Shown here one piece after another: positions 16,215 to 25,269 of a stretch of 64,000 bases of DNA. The notes below the pieces were generated by a model. That model saw only the letters and a list, made by a program, of their open reading frames with translations, was not told the origin of the DNA and made no database searches. The stretch covers positions 1 to 64,000 of the forward strand of contig NZ_JAMXLX010000013.1 of assembly GCF_024055605.1 (NCBI RefSeq). The letters run 5' to 3'. The DNA is from Ciceribacter sichuanensis (GTDB lineage: Bacteria > Pseudomonadota > Alphaproteobacteria > Rhizobiales > Rhizobiaceae). Each line of letters opens with the position of its first letter. Positions within the stretch are counted from its first letter, which is position 1. The position numbers and the translations under genes were made by a program.

Positions 16215-19200
16215 GCGGGCATGCCTTCTTTGATAGCTGATGGGCTTGTCGGAGGTGTGGGAAGCAGATGGCTGTTGATGTCCAGTTCATCGTCGCCTTC
16301 GATCATGAGTTCGTCGAAACGGTCGAGCGCCCAGTCGTTGATTGCTTCCTTCGCCGCGCCAGGCATCAGGGAAGCGTCTCGGGCCAGATGTTCGAAATCG
16401 TCTTTCGACCAGCTTGCGCGCTGAAGGATTTCCGACAGGAAAGCCCCGTATCGCTGTTCGAGGCCTTCGAAGAGCTCGCTTTGCGTGGCTTCTACCGGGG
16501 TCTCGAGGACCACAGCGACGGCTTCTTCCTTTTCGTCGACGAAAATGTCGGCGAGGACGTTCGAGGTAACCCGTGTTGCCGAGCGGATGCTCTGAAGTCT
16601 CGAAAGGTCGATGCGTGTCGGTGAAGGGGAAGGCGCGATTTTCGAGGAGGGGGCGGAAGGCGCCGATGTGGGCCCGGCTGTGTGCGTCGCGCTGTTTCCC
16701 GCGTGAAGACGCTCGTAGAGAGACTTCTGGTCGATCCCCATCCTTTTGAAGATCGCCTCGAGTTTCCTGACCTCGTCGGCGTGCAGGTCGCCGTCGGCGG
16801 AAGCGAGCGCGACCAGTTCGGCGGCGACAGCGTCCCGGGCGCGTTCGGGGACGTCTTTCAGACGTTTGAGCCAGTCATCTAGGCGCGCGGGGTCCTTTTC
16901 GTTCAGCCGGATTTCTGCTTCCAACCTCCGCTTTTCATCTCCGGACAGGTCTGTGGAGGTCGCAATCCGGTCAAGAAGCGCCTTTCGCTCCAGTTCGTGG
17001 AAATCGCCGTCGGCATGTCCGACGACCATGCCCAGCATCGTCGAGAGCTGTTGGGTACGGTAGGCGTCGGTTGCCACCGCGGGGAGGGGGGCCGAGATCG
17101 GAAACAGGATCGCCGTGTCATCACCTGCCGACGTCTTCACGGCAAACGCCGGATCGAAGGTCGCGCCGATTCCGAAACCGGAAAGGGTCTGGCTTAGATC
17201 GCGGAGCTTGGCCTTGCCGGGGATGGGGCCCATCTCAATGCCTATCTGCTCGGCGAGACGGTCAATACGTGTTTCGGAGGATTGGTCGGCGAGACGTCGG
17301 AGGCCCGCCAGGGGATCGCCCGGCAAACTCGCGGCGGCCGTTATCCGCAGAGCCTCGGGGAGCTTGGATATGGCGAGCAAATTCGGCTGCAGACCGGGGA
17401 GACGTCCAAGAGTGCGGCTGTAATCATCGAGCTGCTCCATGCAGTCGTTGAAGACCCGTCGCGCTATCCGGATCGGTTCTTCCCGGTCGGTGATGTCCGG
17501 AATGTCTCCGCCGAGGACCTTGATTTCGAGATTGAAGCTTCCGCTGCAGGCCTGGTACTGCTTCTTGAGCTTCTTTGTCCGTCCGGCCCTCGACCGGTAG
17601 CCCGCCGGATAGAGCTTCGCGAATTCCAGAAGGTAGAGTTCCCGCAACAGGGAGGGAACGCGCTTGGCAGGCGTGCGGACGCTGGTCTCCGGATGGGTCA
17701 GCGCGAACCGAAGCATGAGATCAGCCTCGATCGGGCGTTCGTCCCGGACCCGGATACCGAGGGCGATCTTGACCGCAGCGGGGACCTCATAGCCGTTAGG
17801 TTCGACCCTGGCGAGAAACTGGGCGGAGGGCTCACCGCTCCTGAGCTCGGCTGCGGTCAGTAACTCCGTGGCATAACGGTTGAAGGAGCCGTTATGGCCG
17901 TAAACATCGAGAAGTCGTCTAACCTCCGCCAGCACGGCGGCTGTATCGGACGCATCGACGTCGAGGAGCAGCCGCCGTTCGAGGCCGTAGAAGTAGAGGA
18001 AGACGTAACCGATGTAGTCGTCTGGATTCGACCTGCCGCCTGCCAACCATTCCAGATAGGACCTTCTGGCTTCCGGGGACATCCCGCCATATGATGGCCA
18101 GTATCCCATGGACACACCCGCCGGATCGCGGCCTCTTCCCACGGTTAGCGCCGGATTGACCAGACAGTTCTCATTTTCGTTCAGCCTTCCCTGCTTACCG
18201 AGGAAGCCGCCAAGGTAGAACATGCCGCCCGAGATCGCGACGGAAGCGACGGTGACGGACTTCCCCGGCGATATCCACTCGGCTCCGGCCGTTCTAGTGG
18301 CAGAGGCCTCTGTCTTAGGGGGAGGGGATACTACCTTTGCTCGATGGAAGTTCAGCAGGGTGCCCGTCTGGGAGGGTATCGGCGGGTGGATCACGCCAGT
18401 CTTCTGCCCCCGCTCGGTAATATAGGTCAGGTCGTCATTTTCGCCATCGGACAGGGATTTCGGTTTGGAGGCGTTAGCCTTGATCCAGTCGGTGACGTTC
18501 CTGTTGTGCGCGTCCATCGACGCCGCCCGGTCCCGAGACGGGGAGGCGGTTCGTGTGGTCGTCGACTGCTCCGTTAGAACCCGGAAAGCGTCCTTGTCCC
18601 ATATCAGCTCTCCCGTGGTGTCGCTGTCAGTAGCCGTGGGCATGCCGTTGGCGCTAGCGGCCTGCCGCTTTCGCTTCCGTCTCCTCCAGAACAGTACGAC
18701 ACCGCCGACGGCCAGACCGACAAACGCCAAGCTCCAGGACGCGTTCTCGCCATCGGACGGAGCCGCCGATGACCGGGGAGCGACGGCATCACCCGAACTT
18801 TCGGTCGTCAGCGGGACGCTGTCGGCCTGCCGCGTACTCTGAGGCTGCTGCGAAGGCGTGGCGGTTTCGACGGCCTTTACTTCGGCGGTGGGTTCGATAG
18901 TGCTGGAAGCGGAGCCGCCAATAGGACCTAGCGGTTTGGTTTCGACTTCCGGGACCTTTGTCAATGGCGTTACGTTTTCCGACGCCGAGCCAGTAACAGC
19001 GGGCTTTTGATCTTTTATCGCCGGAGGCGTCGGAAAAAGGCGGTCGATTGTCGCCTGGTCCGCCGCGCCGGTGGGCGGTAGGCCGTTTGCCGTCTGATAC
19101 GCCTGCAATGCCGCGATCGACCTCTTGCCCCATATGCCATCGGCGACACCCGGCTTGAAGCCCTTGTCAACCAAAGCTTCCTGGATATCACGAATCGACC

Positions 19201-19285
19201 GCTCGGCTGCCTGGACCGAGGCGGCGGTCAGCAGGCTTAGCAAACCCGCAGCAATAACCAGAACAACAATCGGCCGGAACTTCAC
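16211..19285 (-). CDS. Transmembrane peptidoglycan-binding / TerB-N, TerB, TerB-C protein
   Basis: This encodes 1024 residues. A signal peptide (about 1-27, ending VQA) is followed by a PG_binding_1 domain (about 30-82, with GVADGIWGKRSIAALQAYQ) and a Pro/Ser/Thr-rich linker. A single TM helix (about 184-201) is flanked by RRRKRKR, placing the rest in the cytosol. Cytosolic parts are a TerB-N domain (around YWPSYGGMSPEARRSYLEWL and FLYFYGLERRLLLD), a TerB domain (HADGDFHELE and SADGDLHADE, paired acidic motifs) and a TerB-C region at the end. GTG 19285 was chosen because GGTGAGG precedes it and the signal peptide starts there; an upstream in-frame start reaches 19321. It is the first gene of a three-gene operon and a plausible cell-wall sensor. 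Confidence 0.8.
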   Translation of the reverse strand: MKFRPIVVLVIAAGLLSLLTAASVQAAERSIRDIQEALVDKGFKPGVADGIWGKRSIAALQAYQTANGLPPTGAADQATIDRLFPTPPAIKDQKPAVTGSASENVTPLTKVPEVETKPLGPIGGSASSTIEPTAEVKAVETATPSQQPQSTRQADSVPLTTESSGDAVAPRSSAAPSDGENASWSLAFVGLAVGGVVLFWRRRKRKRQAASANGMPTATDSDTTGELIWDKDAFRVLTEQSTTTRTASPSRDRAASMDAHNRNVTDWIKANASKPKSLSDGENDDLTYITERGQKTGVIHPPIPSQTGTLLNFHRAKVVSPPPKTEASATRTAGAEWISPGKSVTVASVAISGGMFYLGGFLGKQGRLNENENCLVNPALTVGRGRDPAGVSMGYWPSYGGMSPEARRSYLEWLAGGRSNPDDYIGYVFLYFYGLERRLLLDVDASDTAAVLAEVRRLLDVYGHNGSFNRYATELLTAAELRSGEPSAQFLARVEPNGYEVPAAVKIALGIRVRDERPIEADLMLRFALTHPETSVRTPAKRVPSLLRELYLLEFAKLYPAGYRSRAGRTKKLKKQYQACSGSFNLEIKVLGGDIPDITDREEPIRIARRVFNDCMEQLDDYSRTLGRLPGLQPNLLAISKLPEALRITAAASLPGDPLAGLRRLADQSSETRIDRLAEQIGIEMGPIPGKAKLRDLSQTLSGFGIGATFDPAFAVKTSAGDDTAILFPISAPLPAVATDAYRTQQLSTMLGMVVGHADGDFHELERKALLDRIATSTDLSGDEKRRLEAEIRLNEKDPARLDDWLKRLKDVPERARDAVAAELVALASADGDLHADEVRKLEAIFKRMGIDQKSLYERLHAGNSATHTAGPTSAPSAPSSKIAPSPSPTRIDLSRLQSIRSATRVTSNVLADIFVDEKEEAVAVVLETPVEATQSELFEGLEQRYGAFLSEILQRASWSKDDFEHLARDASLMPGAAKEAINDWALDRFDELMIEGDDELDINSHLLPTPPTSPSAIKEGMPA

Positions 19286-19348
19286 GAAAACCTCACCCCG
19301 AAGTGGATATCTACTATACACGGGGAGCTTGCATGGCCAAGAGCTTGT

Positions 19349-19610
19349 TTACATTCGCGGTCTTGAGATCATGTATTCGATCCTCAACCGACCTCTCCGT
19401 GGAAGGACTCCCACCGCTGCCGTAACTGCATCCGGCCAGATATCCGGTGTGGAGCCACGCTTTAAAGCCTTTTTGACCACCGGGATTCCCACAATGCCTT
19501 GGGCGGTCTGTAAACCGATCGCCGCGACGACTTCCCCATTTTTTCAAGGCTTCTGCGATGAACCCGTGTTGCCCGGGGGAATTATTATGAACGAACAAGA
19601 CACCAGCCAC
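19349..19610 (-). pseudogene. Glycosyltransferase family 4 N-terminal fragment, frameshifted
   Basis: The minus strand from GTG 19610 reads VLFVHNNSPGQHGFIAEALKKW, the N-terminal strand and helix of GT4-type glycosyltransferases. After a frameshift in the A/G run near 19543 it continues in another frame as EVVAAIGLQTAQGIVGIPVV and then KRGSTPDIWPD. The frame stops at 19349 after about 85 codons of a gene normally near 400. The catalytic domain is absent. Confidence 0.65.
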
Positions 19611-19783
19611 TGTGTCCCTCTTCCAATCACCTCAACCATTTCGCGAAAAATATTCCAAAACTCGGAATGAATGCAAGAACCGCTTGACTTTCGTTCTCCA
19701 TATTCGCTTGTATCAAAAAATGCATTTTAAAAACGATTATCGGTAAAGTTGTCCATATTTTGAGTATGTAGGCAGGAATTTTG

Positions 19784-21508
19784 ATGCGCCGGGCTTTCGC
19801 TGGGGTTGCCGTGTTTTCCGGCATAATGAATCTGCTCGGTCTGGCTGGACCAATGTTCATGCTGGAAGTCTACGACCGGGTGATTCCGAGTAGAAGCGGC
19901 GCGACGCTCGTCGCGCTCCTGCTGTTGGTTGCCGGTCTGTGTGCATTCGCGGGATTTCTCGATATCGTCCGCGGCCGCGCCCTGAGCCGGATCGCAGGGA
20001 TATTCGATGCAAGGTTTTCGCATCGGGTTAGCACCATTATTGCCAGCGCTCCGTTGCGAATGCGCATCGCAGGCGATGTTCTCAAGCCGGCTCACGATGC
20101 CGAACAAATCAGAGCGTTCCTGACTGGCCCCGGTCCTTCAGCTCTTCTGGACCTTCCCTGGATGCCGATTTATCTGGCGATCAGTTTTTTTCTGCATCCA
20201 TTGATCGGCAGTCTGGCGACGGGAACAATGGCCTTGCTGGTGGTCCTGACCTTTGCCTCGGATCTTCTCAATCGCCGGAACACAAGCGGTATTGTCGACG
20301 CGATGTCGAACCGAAACCGCTTCGGCGAAGCGATGGGCCAGAATGCTGAAGCGATCGCGGCAATGGGGATGCTTCCGGAAATCAACGTTCGCTGGAGTGA
20401 GGCGCATGGTCGTGTGGCGGAACTGCAGCGCAAGACAGGTGATACCGCCGCTTTCTTTGCCGGCCTTTCCAGAACCCTCCGCCAGATGGTGCAATCCGGT
20501 TCGCTGGCGCTTGGGGCATGGCTCGTCATCACGGGGGATATGACAGGCGGCAGCATTGTTGCCGCGTCCATCATCGTCGCTCGATCGCTGCAGCCAATCG
20601 AACAGATTATCGGCAACTGGCGCAACATGATTTCAGCACGGGCAGCATGGCGGCGACTTCAGCAGGTGCTTAAGCTCTTTCCGGAGGAAAGGGACCGCAC
20701 CACTCTCCCCGTACCCTCCAGCAGTCTGACCGTCGAAGGATTGTCTATCGGACCACCCGGCGAACGCCAACGATTAACAGTCCATAATATCAACTTCCGT
20801 GCGAATGCTGGAGACGTGATCGGCATTGTTGGACCGAGTGCATCGGGAAAGTCTTCACTTGTACGCGCAATTACCGGCGTCTGGCCTTCATTGCGTGGAC
20901 GTGTTTGCCTCGACGGAGCATCGCTCGACCAATGGCCGGCTCACGCGCGTGGACGGCACATCGGATACATGCCGCAAAGCTTCGACCTTTTCCCCGACAC
21001 GATTGCCCAGAACATCGCCCGGCTGGACCGTGGCGCTCCCCATGAGGAGATCGTTGCGGCGGCACGGGCTGCCGGCGTCCATGACATGATCGTGTCTCTG
21101 CCCGATGGATACGAAACGCAGATCGGCGACGGCGGCGTCAATCTATCGGCGGGCCAGCGCCAACGTGTGGCACTCGCCCGCGCTCTTTATGGAAATCCGT
21201 TCCTTGTGGTTCTGGATGAACCGAATTCCAATCTCGACACCGAAGGAGACCGGGCCCTTGCCGATGCGGTTGCCAGTCTCAGGGAGCAAGGCAGGATCGT
21301 TATGATCGTCACCCATCGAAACAGCATCCTGTCCTCCGTCGACTTTCTGCTTGTGATGGAACGCGGTACCGTCAAGGCTTTTGGCCCAAGGGAGGTTGTG
21401 CTTTCCCGCCTTCGGGATCGCCCCTCCGACCGAATCAAGCCCGCGCGTTCTGCTGCCGCTCCCGAACTAACGGTCATCGACGGCGAGGGGCCTAGCCATG
21501 ATCGCTGA
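19784..21508 (+). CDS. Type I secretion ABC transporter (PrtD/PrsD family)
   Basis: This encodes 574 residues. The N-terminal half has an ABC exporter membrane domain (about 1-290, starting AGVAVFSGIMNLLGL with the family's MLEVYDRVIPS). The C-terminal half is the ATPase: Walker A GPSASGKSS (about 350), signature LSAGQRQR and Walker B VVLDEPNSNLD. It drives one-step export of C-terminal-signal proteins such as RTX proteins. The start at 19784 follows AGGAA; a TTG immediately upstream is less likely. The stop overlaps the adaptor gene by 11 bases. There is no peptidase domain, consistent with RTX export. Confidence 0.9.
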   Translation: MRRAFAGVAVFSGIMNLLGLAGPMFMLEVYDRVIPSRSGATLVALLLLVAGLCAFAGFLDIVRGRALSRIAGIFDARFSHRVSTIIASAPLRMRIAGDVLKPAHDAEQIRAFLTGPGPSALLDLPWMPIYLAISFFLHPLIGSLATGTMALLVVLTFASDLLNRRNTSGIVDAMSNRNRFGEAMGQNAEAIAAMGMLPEINVRWSEAHGRVAELQRKTGDTAAFFAGLSRTLRQMVQSGSLALGAWLVITGDMTGGSIVAASIIVARSLQPIEQIIGNWRNMISARAAWRRLQQVLKLFPEERDRTTLPVPSSSLTVEGLSIGPPGERQRLTVHNINFRANAGDVIGIVGPSASGKSSLVRAITGVWPSLRGRVCLDGASLDQWPAHARGRHIGYMPQSFDLFPDTIAQNIARLDRGAPHEEIVAAARAAGVHDMIVSLPDGYETQIGDGGVNLSAGQRQRVALARALYGNPFLVVLDEPNSNLDTEGDRALADAVASLREQGRIVMIVTHRNSILSSVDFLLVMERGTVKAFGPREVVLSRLRDRPSDRIKPARSAAAPELTVIDGEGPSHDR

Positions 21509-22811
21509 CGAACTGCCAATGCTTGCGAAATCCCTTCGCAGGAATCTTTTCGCCGGGGTGGCGGGGATCCTTGCGGTGTTCGGTGGCATCGGCAGTTGGG
21601 CCGCAACAGCCGAACTTTCGGGCGCGGTGATCTCATCAGGTGTCCTTGTCGTCGAGGGGAATACCAAGAAGGTTCAACATCCGGATGGCGGCATTATCGC
21701 TGAACTTCTGGTTCAGGAAGGGCAATTGGTAACCGTTGGCGAGACGGTTGTTCGGATGGACGATACTGCGATCCGCGCGAGCCTTCAGGCGGTAGAAAAG
21801 AATATCGCGCAGCTCCTCGCCAGACAGGCTCGGCTGGAGGCCGAGCGTGATGCAGTACCGATAGTGACCCTCTCCGAGGAACTGCGGAACCGCCTGGGTG
21901 CCGATAGCGTCAATGCAGTCATGGCCAGCGAGCGCCGGCTGTTCCTTGATCGCCGGGCCTCACGTGAAGGCCAGAAGGCACAACTGGCCGAGCAGATCCA
22001 GCAGTTGCAAGAACAGATCAGCGGCCTTGAGATCCAGCATCAGGCGAAAGCAGACGAGATCAGCCTGATCGAGAAGGAGTTGCGTGGAAAGCGGCAGTTG
22101 TATGAGATTGGTGCCATCACCCTAAACCAGGTCAACACGCTCGACCGTAGTGCCACACGACTTGTTGGCGAACGCGGTCAGGTGATTGCCTCTATCGCCA
22201 TATCAAAAGGCAGGATCGCCGAGCTCGAGCTTCAGATCCTGCAAGTGGATCAGGATCTGCGGACGGAGGTGGCAGCCGAATTGCGCGATGTCGCCAATCA
22301 ACTTGCCACGCTCGCCGAGGATGAGGTGAAAGCACGCCACCAACTGAGGCATTCGATAATCAATGCGCCAATTTCCGGTGCGGTGCACATGCTGTCGATC
22401 CACACGGTCGGCGGCGTGGTCACGGCGGCCGAGACCCTGATGGAGATCGTCCCGCAGGACACAACGCTATTGATCGAAGCCCGCGTGTCACCACAGGACA
22501 TCGACCAGATCGCTATCGGTCAGCCCGCGACCCTGAGGCTGACAGCCTTCAATCGCAATACCACGCCGGAACTGACGGGTCAGGTCATCCGCGTCTCTGC
22601 TGATCTCGAAACTGATCAGAAGACCGGCGCCAGCTTCTTCCGTGTCGGAATAGCGATCACCGATGAGGCGCTTGCGCAGCTTCCGGGCGGCCTCTCGCTT
22701 GTCCCCGGCATGCCGGTTGAAACCTATATCGCGACGGGCACCCGCTCCGTCGCGTCCTATTTCCTGAAGCCGATCCGCGACCATGCGAACCGCGTCTTCA
22801 GGGAAGACTGA
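21498..22811 (+). CDS. HlyD-family type I secretion periplasmic adaptor
   Basis: This encodes 437 residues. One N-terminal TM helix (about 15-38) is followed by a biotinyl-lipoyl-like half motif (VQHPDGGIIAELLVQEGQ) and a long coiled coil (about 95-290). The second lipoyl half and beta-barrel follow (APISGAVHMLSIHTVGGVV and VSPQDIDQIAIGQPA). It bridges the ABC transporter to an outer-membrane TolC-like channel, which is not in this window. The gene overlaps the transporter gene, so the two are co-translated. Confidence 0.9.
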   Translation: MIADELPMLAKSLRRNLFAGVAGILAVFGGIGSWAATAELSGAVISSGVLVVEGNTKKVQHPDGGIIAELLVQEGQLVTVGETVVRMDDTAIRASLQAVEKNIAQLLARQARLEAERDAVPIVTLSEELRNRLGADSVNAVMASERRLFLDRRASREGQKAQLAEQIQQLQEQISGLEIQHQAKADEISLIEKELRGKRQLYEIGAITLNQVNTLDRSATRLVGERGQVIASIAISKGRIAELELQILQVDQDLRTEVAAELRDVANQLATLAEDEVKARHQLRHSIINAPISGAVHMLSIHTVGGVVTAAETLMEIVPQDTTLLIEARVSPQDIDQIAIGQPATLRLTAFNRNTTPELTGQVIRVSADLETDQKTGASFFRVGIAITDEALAQLPGGLSLVPGMPVETYIATGTRSVASYFLKPIRDHANRVFRED

Positions 22812-22845
22812 GCAATGACCATCAACCTTAACAGGAGAATGTGAA

Positions 22846-23541
22846 ATGCCAACTTGGACTGGAACCACAGGTGACGACACGATCAGCAAGTCAACTGCCA
22901 CAGTGTCGTGGACCCTCAATGGCGTTGCAGGGAACGATACGATCACCGGCGGCACGGTTGCCGACGTCCTCAACGGCGGCAGCGGTAACGACTACCTGAG
23001 CGGCAGCAATGGCGACGATTCCCTGAATGGTCAAGCCGGTGATGACAATCTGTATGGTGGAGCGGGCATAGATACACTCTACGGTGGGGATGGCAATGAT
23101 TGGCTCTCCGGTGACGGGGATGTTGACTATCTCTATGGCGAAGCGGGTACCGACACCCTCGCTGGCGGCGACGGCGTCGACTACCTTTACGGCGGCACCG
23201 ACAATGATACGATTTTCGGCCAAGCCGGAGCAGACCGCATTTATGGTGGCGCTGGAAACGATACACTCTGGGGGCAGGATGGAGCCGATCGGTTCTATTT
23301 CGAGGCCAATGGAGGTCAGGACATCATTAAGGATTTCGTGGATGGCACTGACCGCATATATGTCAGCACCACTTCAGGCCTCACCAGCACATGGAAAATC
23401 AGTGACTACGACAATGATGCCGATGGGACAGCGGAGTCGTCGTTGATAGAATTTATGGTCGGCACTACCGTCAGCACGTCCGTGATCGTCGAAAATGTTC
23501 AGTCTACCGCGCTGGACGCCTCTGATTTCTATTACGCATAA
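22846..23541 (+). CDS. RTX calcium-binding repeat protein, probable type I secretion substrate
   Basis: This encodes 231 residues. From about residue 25 to 150 there are roughly twelve nonapeptide RTX repeats (for example GGSGNDYLSG and GGAGNDTLWG), which fold as a calcium-binding beta-roll. The last 70 residues (FVDGTDRIYV to the C-terminus) resemble the usual post-RTX region and end DASDFYYA, a plausible uncleaved C-terminal export signal. No catalytic domain is visible. It starts 34 bases after the adaptor gene, with an AGGAGAA ribosome site, and is followed by a terminator. Confidence 0.88.
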   Translation: MPTWTGTTGDDTISKSTATVSWTLNGVAGNDTITGGTVADVLNGGSGNDYLSGSNGDDSLNGQAGDDNLYGGAGIDTLYGGDGNDWLSGDGDVDYLYGEAGTDTLAGGDGVDYLYGGTDNDTIFGQAGADRIYGGAGNDTLWGQDGADRFYFEANGGQDIIKDFVDGTDRIYVSTTSGLTSTWKISDYDNDADGTAESSLIEFMVGTTVSTSVIVENVQSTALDASDFYYA

Positions 23542-23552
23542 TTTCTGACGAA

Positions 23553-23578
23553 GCAGCAGGCTCAAGTGGGCCTGCTGC
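23553..23578 (+). terminator. Hairpin after the type I secretion operon
   Basis: A 9-bp perfect stem (GCAGCAGGC/GCCTGCTGC) with an 8-base loop begins about ten bases after the RTX stop codon. Only a weak T content follows (attcaaat), so it may be a partial rho-independent terminator. Confidence 0.6.
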
Positions 23579-23689
23579 ATTCAAATCCAATAATCCTTCA
23601 TAGGAAAGCAATTCAAAGTAGATGAAAACTGACCATTCCCGCGCAAGCTTTATCTCCTAGGTTTCGGCTGTTTTGAGAAGGAGAATGCA

Positions 23690-24331
23690 ATGTCGGTGGG
23701 TATGGTCACGTCTAATTCATATCAAATGTACAAGAATTCGACCGGGAATACGCAGAATGCGAGTTCATCGGATCAATACGCTTCCAATAGTCAGCTTTTC
23801 GATACCTCAAGCGTCCAACAAGGCGAGAAGGAAACCTATCCAGGGTGGAACGTAACGTTCAACACCGAGGAAACAGAAACGTTCTACGGTATCACCGGGT
23901 ACAACCTAAACCGATACCCTGATGGAAGCTATTATTTTTACGACGGCAACGGAAACGAACCAACCGGAGCAAAGCTCGAAATGTTGACTGCGGCGGCAGA
24001 TTACATGACGCAGGCAAAGCAGGCATTGTTCGAACAGGAAGGCGCAGGCTGCAGCCTCAATTCGGACGATATAACGGGCGCCCTGCAAGGCATCGTCGCA
24101 TCCTTTCAAGACGCAATGAATCCTTACAGCTTACACGAAGACGCTTTGGCAAACTTTTCTGCAGGAACCGATGTGACGAGCGATCTCTTAGAGACGCTGG
24201 ACGCTATTTCTGCAAATTCAGCCGCAGCGACTGAATTGTCTGAAAGTGAGGCCTCAGAAAGTCCGAAGCACATCGCCCAAGTCTTGAAATATAGCACGAA
24301 AACTGGGACGACGCTGTCGCATTCAATCTGA
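23690..24331 (+). CDS. Hypothetical Ser/Asn/Thr-rich protein
   Basis: This encodes 213 residues with an excellent ribosome site (AAGGAG six bases before ATG). The first 60 residues are rich in Ser, Asn, Gln and Tyr. A middle part (YNLNRYPDGSYYFYDG) is followed by an amphipathic helical region with one Cys. There is no signal peptide and there are no TM helices. Base composition is more AT-rich than the flanks, consistent with acquired DNA. Its position after the type I secretion operon makes export through it conceivable, but no RTX motif is present. Function unknown. Confidence 0.6.
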   Translation: MSVGMVTSNSYQMYKNSTGNTQNASSSDQYASNSQLFDTSSVQQGEKETYPGWNVTFNTEETETFYGITGYNLNRYPDGSYYFYDGNGNEPTGAKLEMLTAAADYMTQAKQALFEQEGAGCSLNSDDITGALQGIVASFQDAMNPYSLHEDALANFSAGTDVTSDLLETLDAISANSAAATELSESEASESPKHIAQVLKYSTKTGTTLSHSI

Positions 24332-24472
24332 ATTGGTATGATCACGGAGTGTCACGGGGTGGCTAAGGAAGTTCCATCTCGGCCTCTTCTCACCTCATCA
24401 GTGATCGTACAGTCGCTTCTTAAGGGCATGCAGAATGGGGCGTTATTTAGCAGGTATCCAGCCTGCTTCTGC

Positions 24473-24828
24473 TTCCAGCCAGCGTACTGTTCGGTCTCGG
24501 AGATTGACTGGTCGGCGCGCGGATTTGAGGGCAGGCACTGCCGGGTGCTGCCTTAACGCCATTTGTGGAGCTCCATCAAGCTAGTCAGTCATCACGGGTG
24601 CGCATCTTTGCGGAAAACAGCCCGTTCGACATGAAGGATCACCTCAAGGCGCGCGGTTACCGCTGGTCGGATGGTTCCGATGGTCGCCCGAAATCCTGGT
24701 GGATGGAATTGCCGGAGGAGAGCCTCGAAGAGGAGCTGGGTTTCCTGAGGTCGGAGATCTATCGTTGGGAGGCGGATCCGCCGATCAAATACCTGACGGC
24801 CCTCGACCGGTTCAAGGCGGGTTCATAA
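24473..24828 (+). pseudogene. DnaQ-like 3'-5' exonuclease remnant
   Basis: Two conserved pieces of a rhizobial DnaQ-type exonuclease remain in different frames. The first is CSVSEIDWSARGFEG (to stop 24556). After a deletion comes the C-terminal block with FAENSPFDMKDHLKARGYRW and SDGSDGRPKSWW, ending at TAA 24826-24828. The N-terminal DEDD residues and the HRAVDDC motif region between the two pieces are lost. An ORF from 24565 encodes only the C-terminal 87 residues and should be inactive. Confidence 0.7.
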
Positions 24829-24920
24829 GAGAGTACGGCCGGGTTTGGTGACCACGGCCGAATTAAGCGTGACGATCATGAACGGCTCGACTCTTGGGAA
24901 CGTGCCCGGCGGCCGGTTGA

Positions 24921-25151
24921 TCAGTGGAACCCGGACCCGAGGTTCATTTTCGCCGTCCGCTCTTCCGGCTTCGGTCGTTTCGGCCCGGATCTCGCAAGAT
25001 CCTGCATCAGCGACATCATCGCCATCTCGAGACAATAGGTCGAAAACTCGAGATTCATCGTCTTGGCCCGCTGGCAGGCGTAAGACACCATCCGCCCTAG
25101 GGCGAGCAGATCTTCCTCATCGCCCGCCTCAGTTACCTCAAACACCCGCAT
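24921..25151 (-). CDS. Small conserved-looking hypothetical protein
   Basis: This encodes 76 residues, starting MRVFEVTEAGDEEDLLALGR. It is largely helical, with no signal peptide or TM helix. The start at 25151 has GAGAGGC eight bases upstream; a longer frame to 25214 lacks one. It lies downstream of the XRE regulator on the same strand, with a gap of about 120 bases. Such small helical proteins near XRE regulators are common in rhizobia, but no function is known to me. Confidence 0.5.
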   Translation of the reverse strand: MRVFEVTEAGDEEDLLALGRMVSYACQRAKTMNLEFSTYCLEMAMMSLMQDLARSGPKRPKPEERTAKMNLGSGFH

Positions 25152-25269
25152 ATCGGCCTCTCGCAATGTGCGCCCGGACGCAGCACCATGCCGCGTACCA
25201 AGACTAGAACACACAGGGCGTCACGCGAGCGTCACACGGGTGTGACGTGATACAGAAGGGACTGAACGT

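Noticed and set aside
12647-19285. Complete BREX system
   Set aside because: PglZ, PglX, BrxC/PglY and BrxA/B-type genes are not in the window; only BrxD-like and BrxHI-like genes are present.
22930-23290. Regular short repeats resembling a CRISPR array
   Set aside because: The repeats are RTX nonapeptide codons in one reading frame, with no conserved direct repeat separated by unique spacers.
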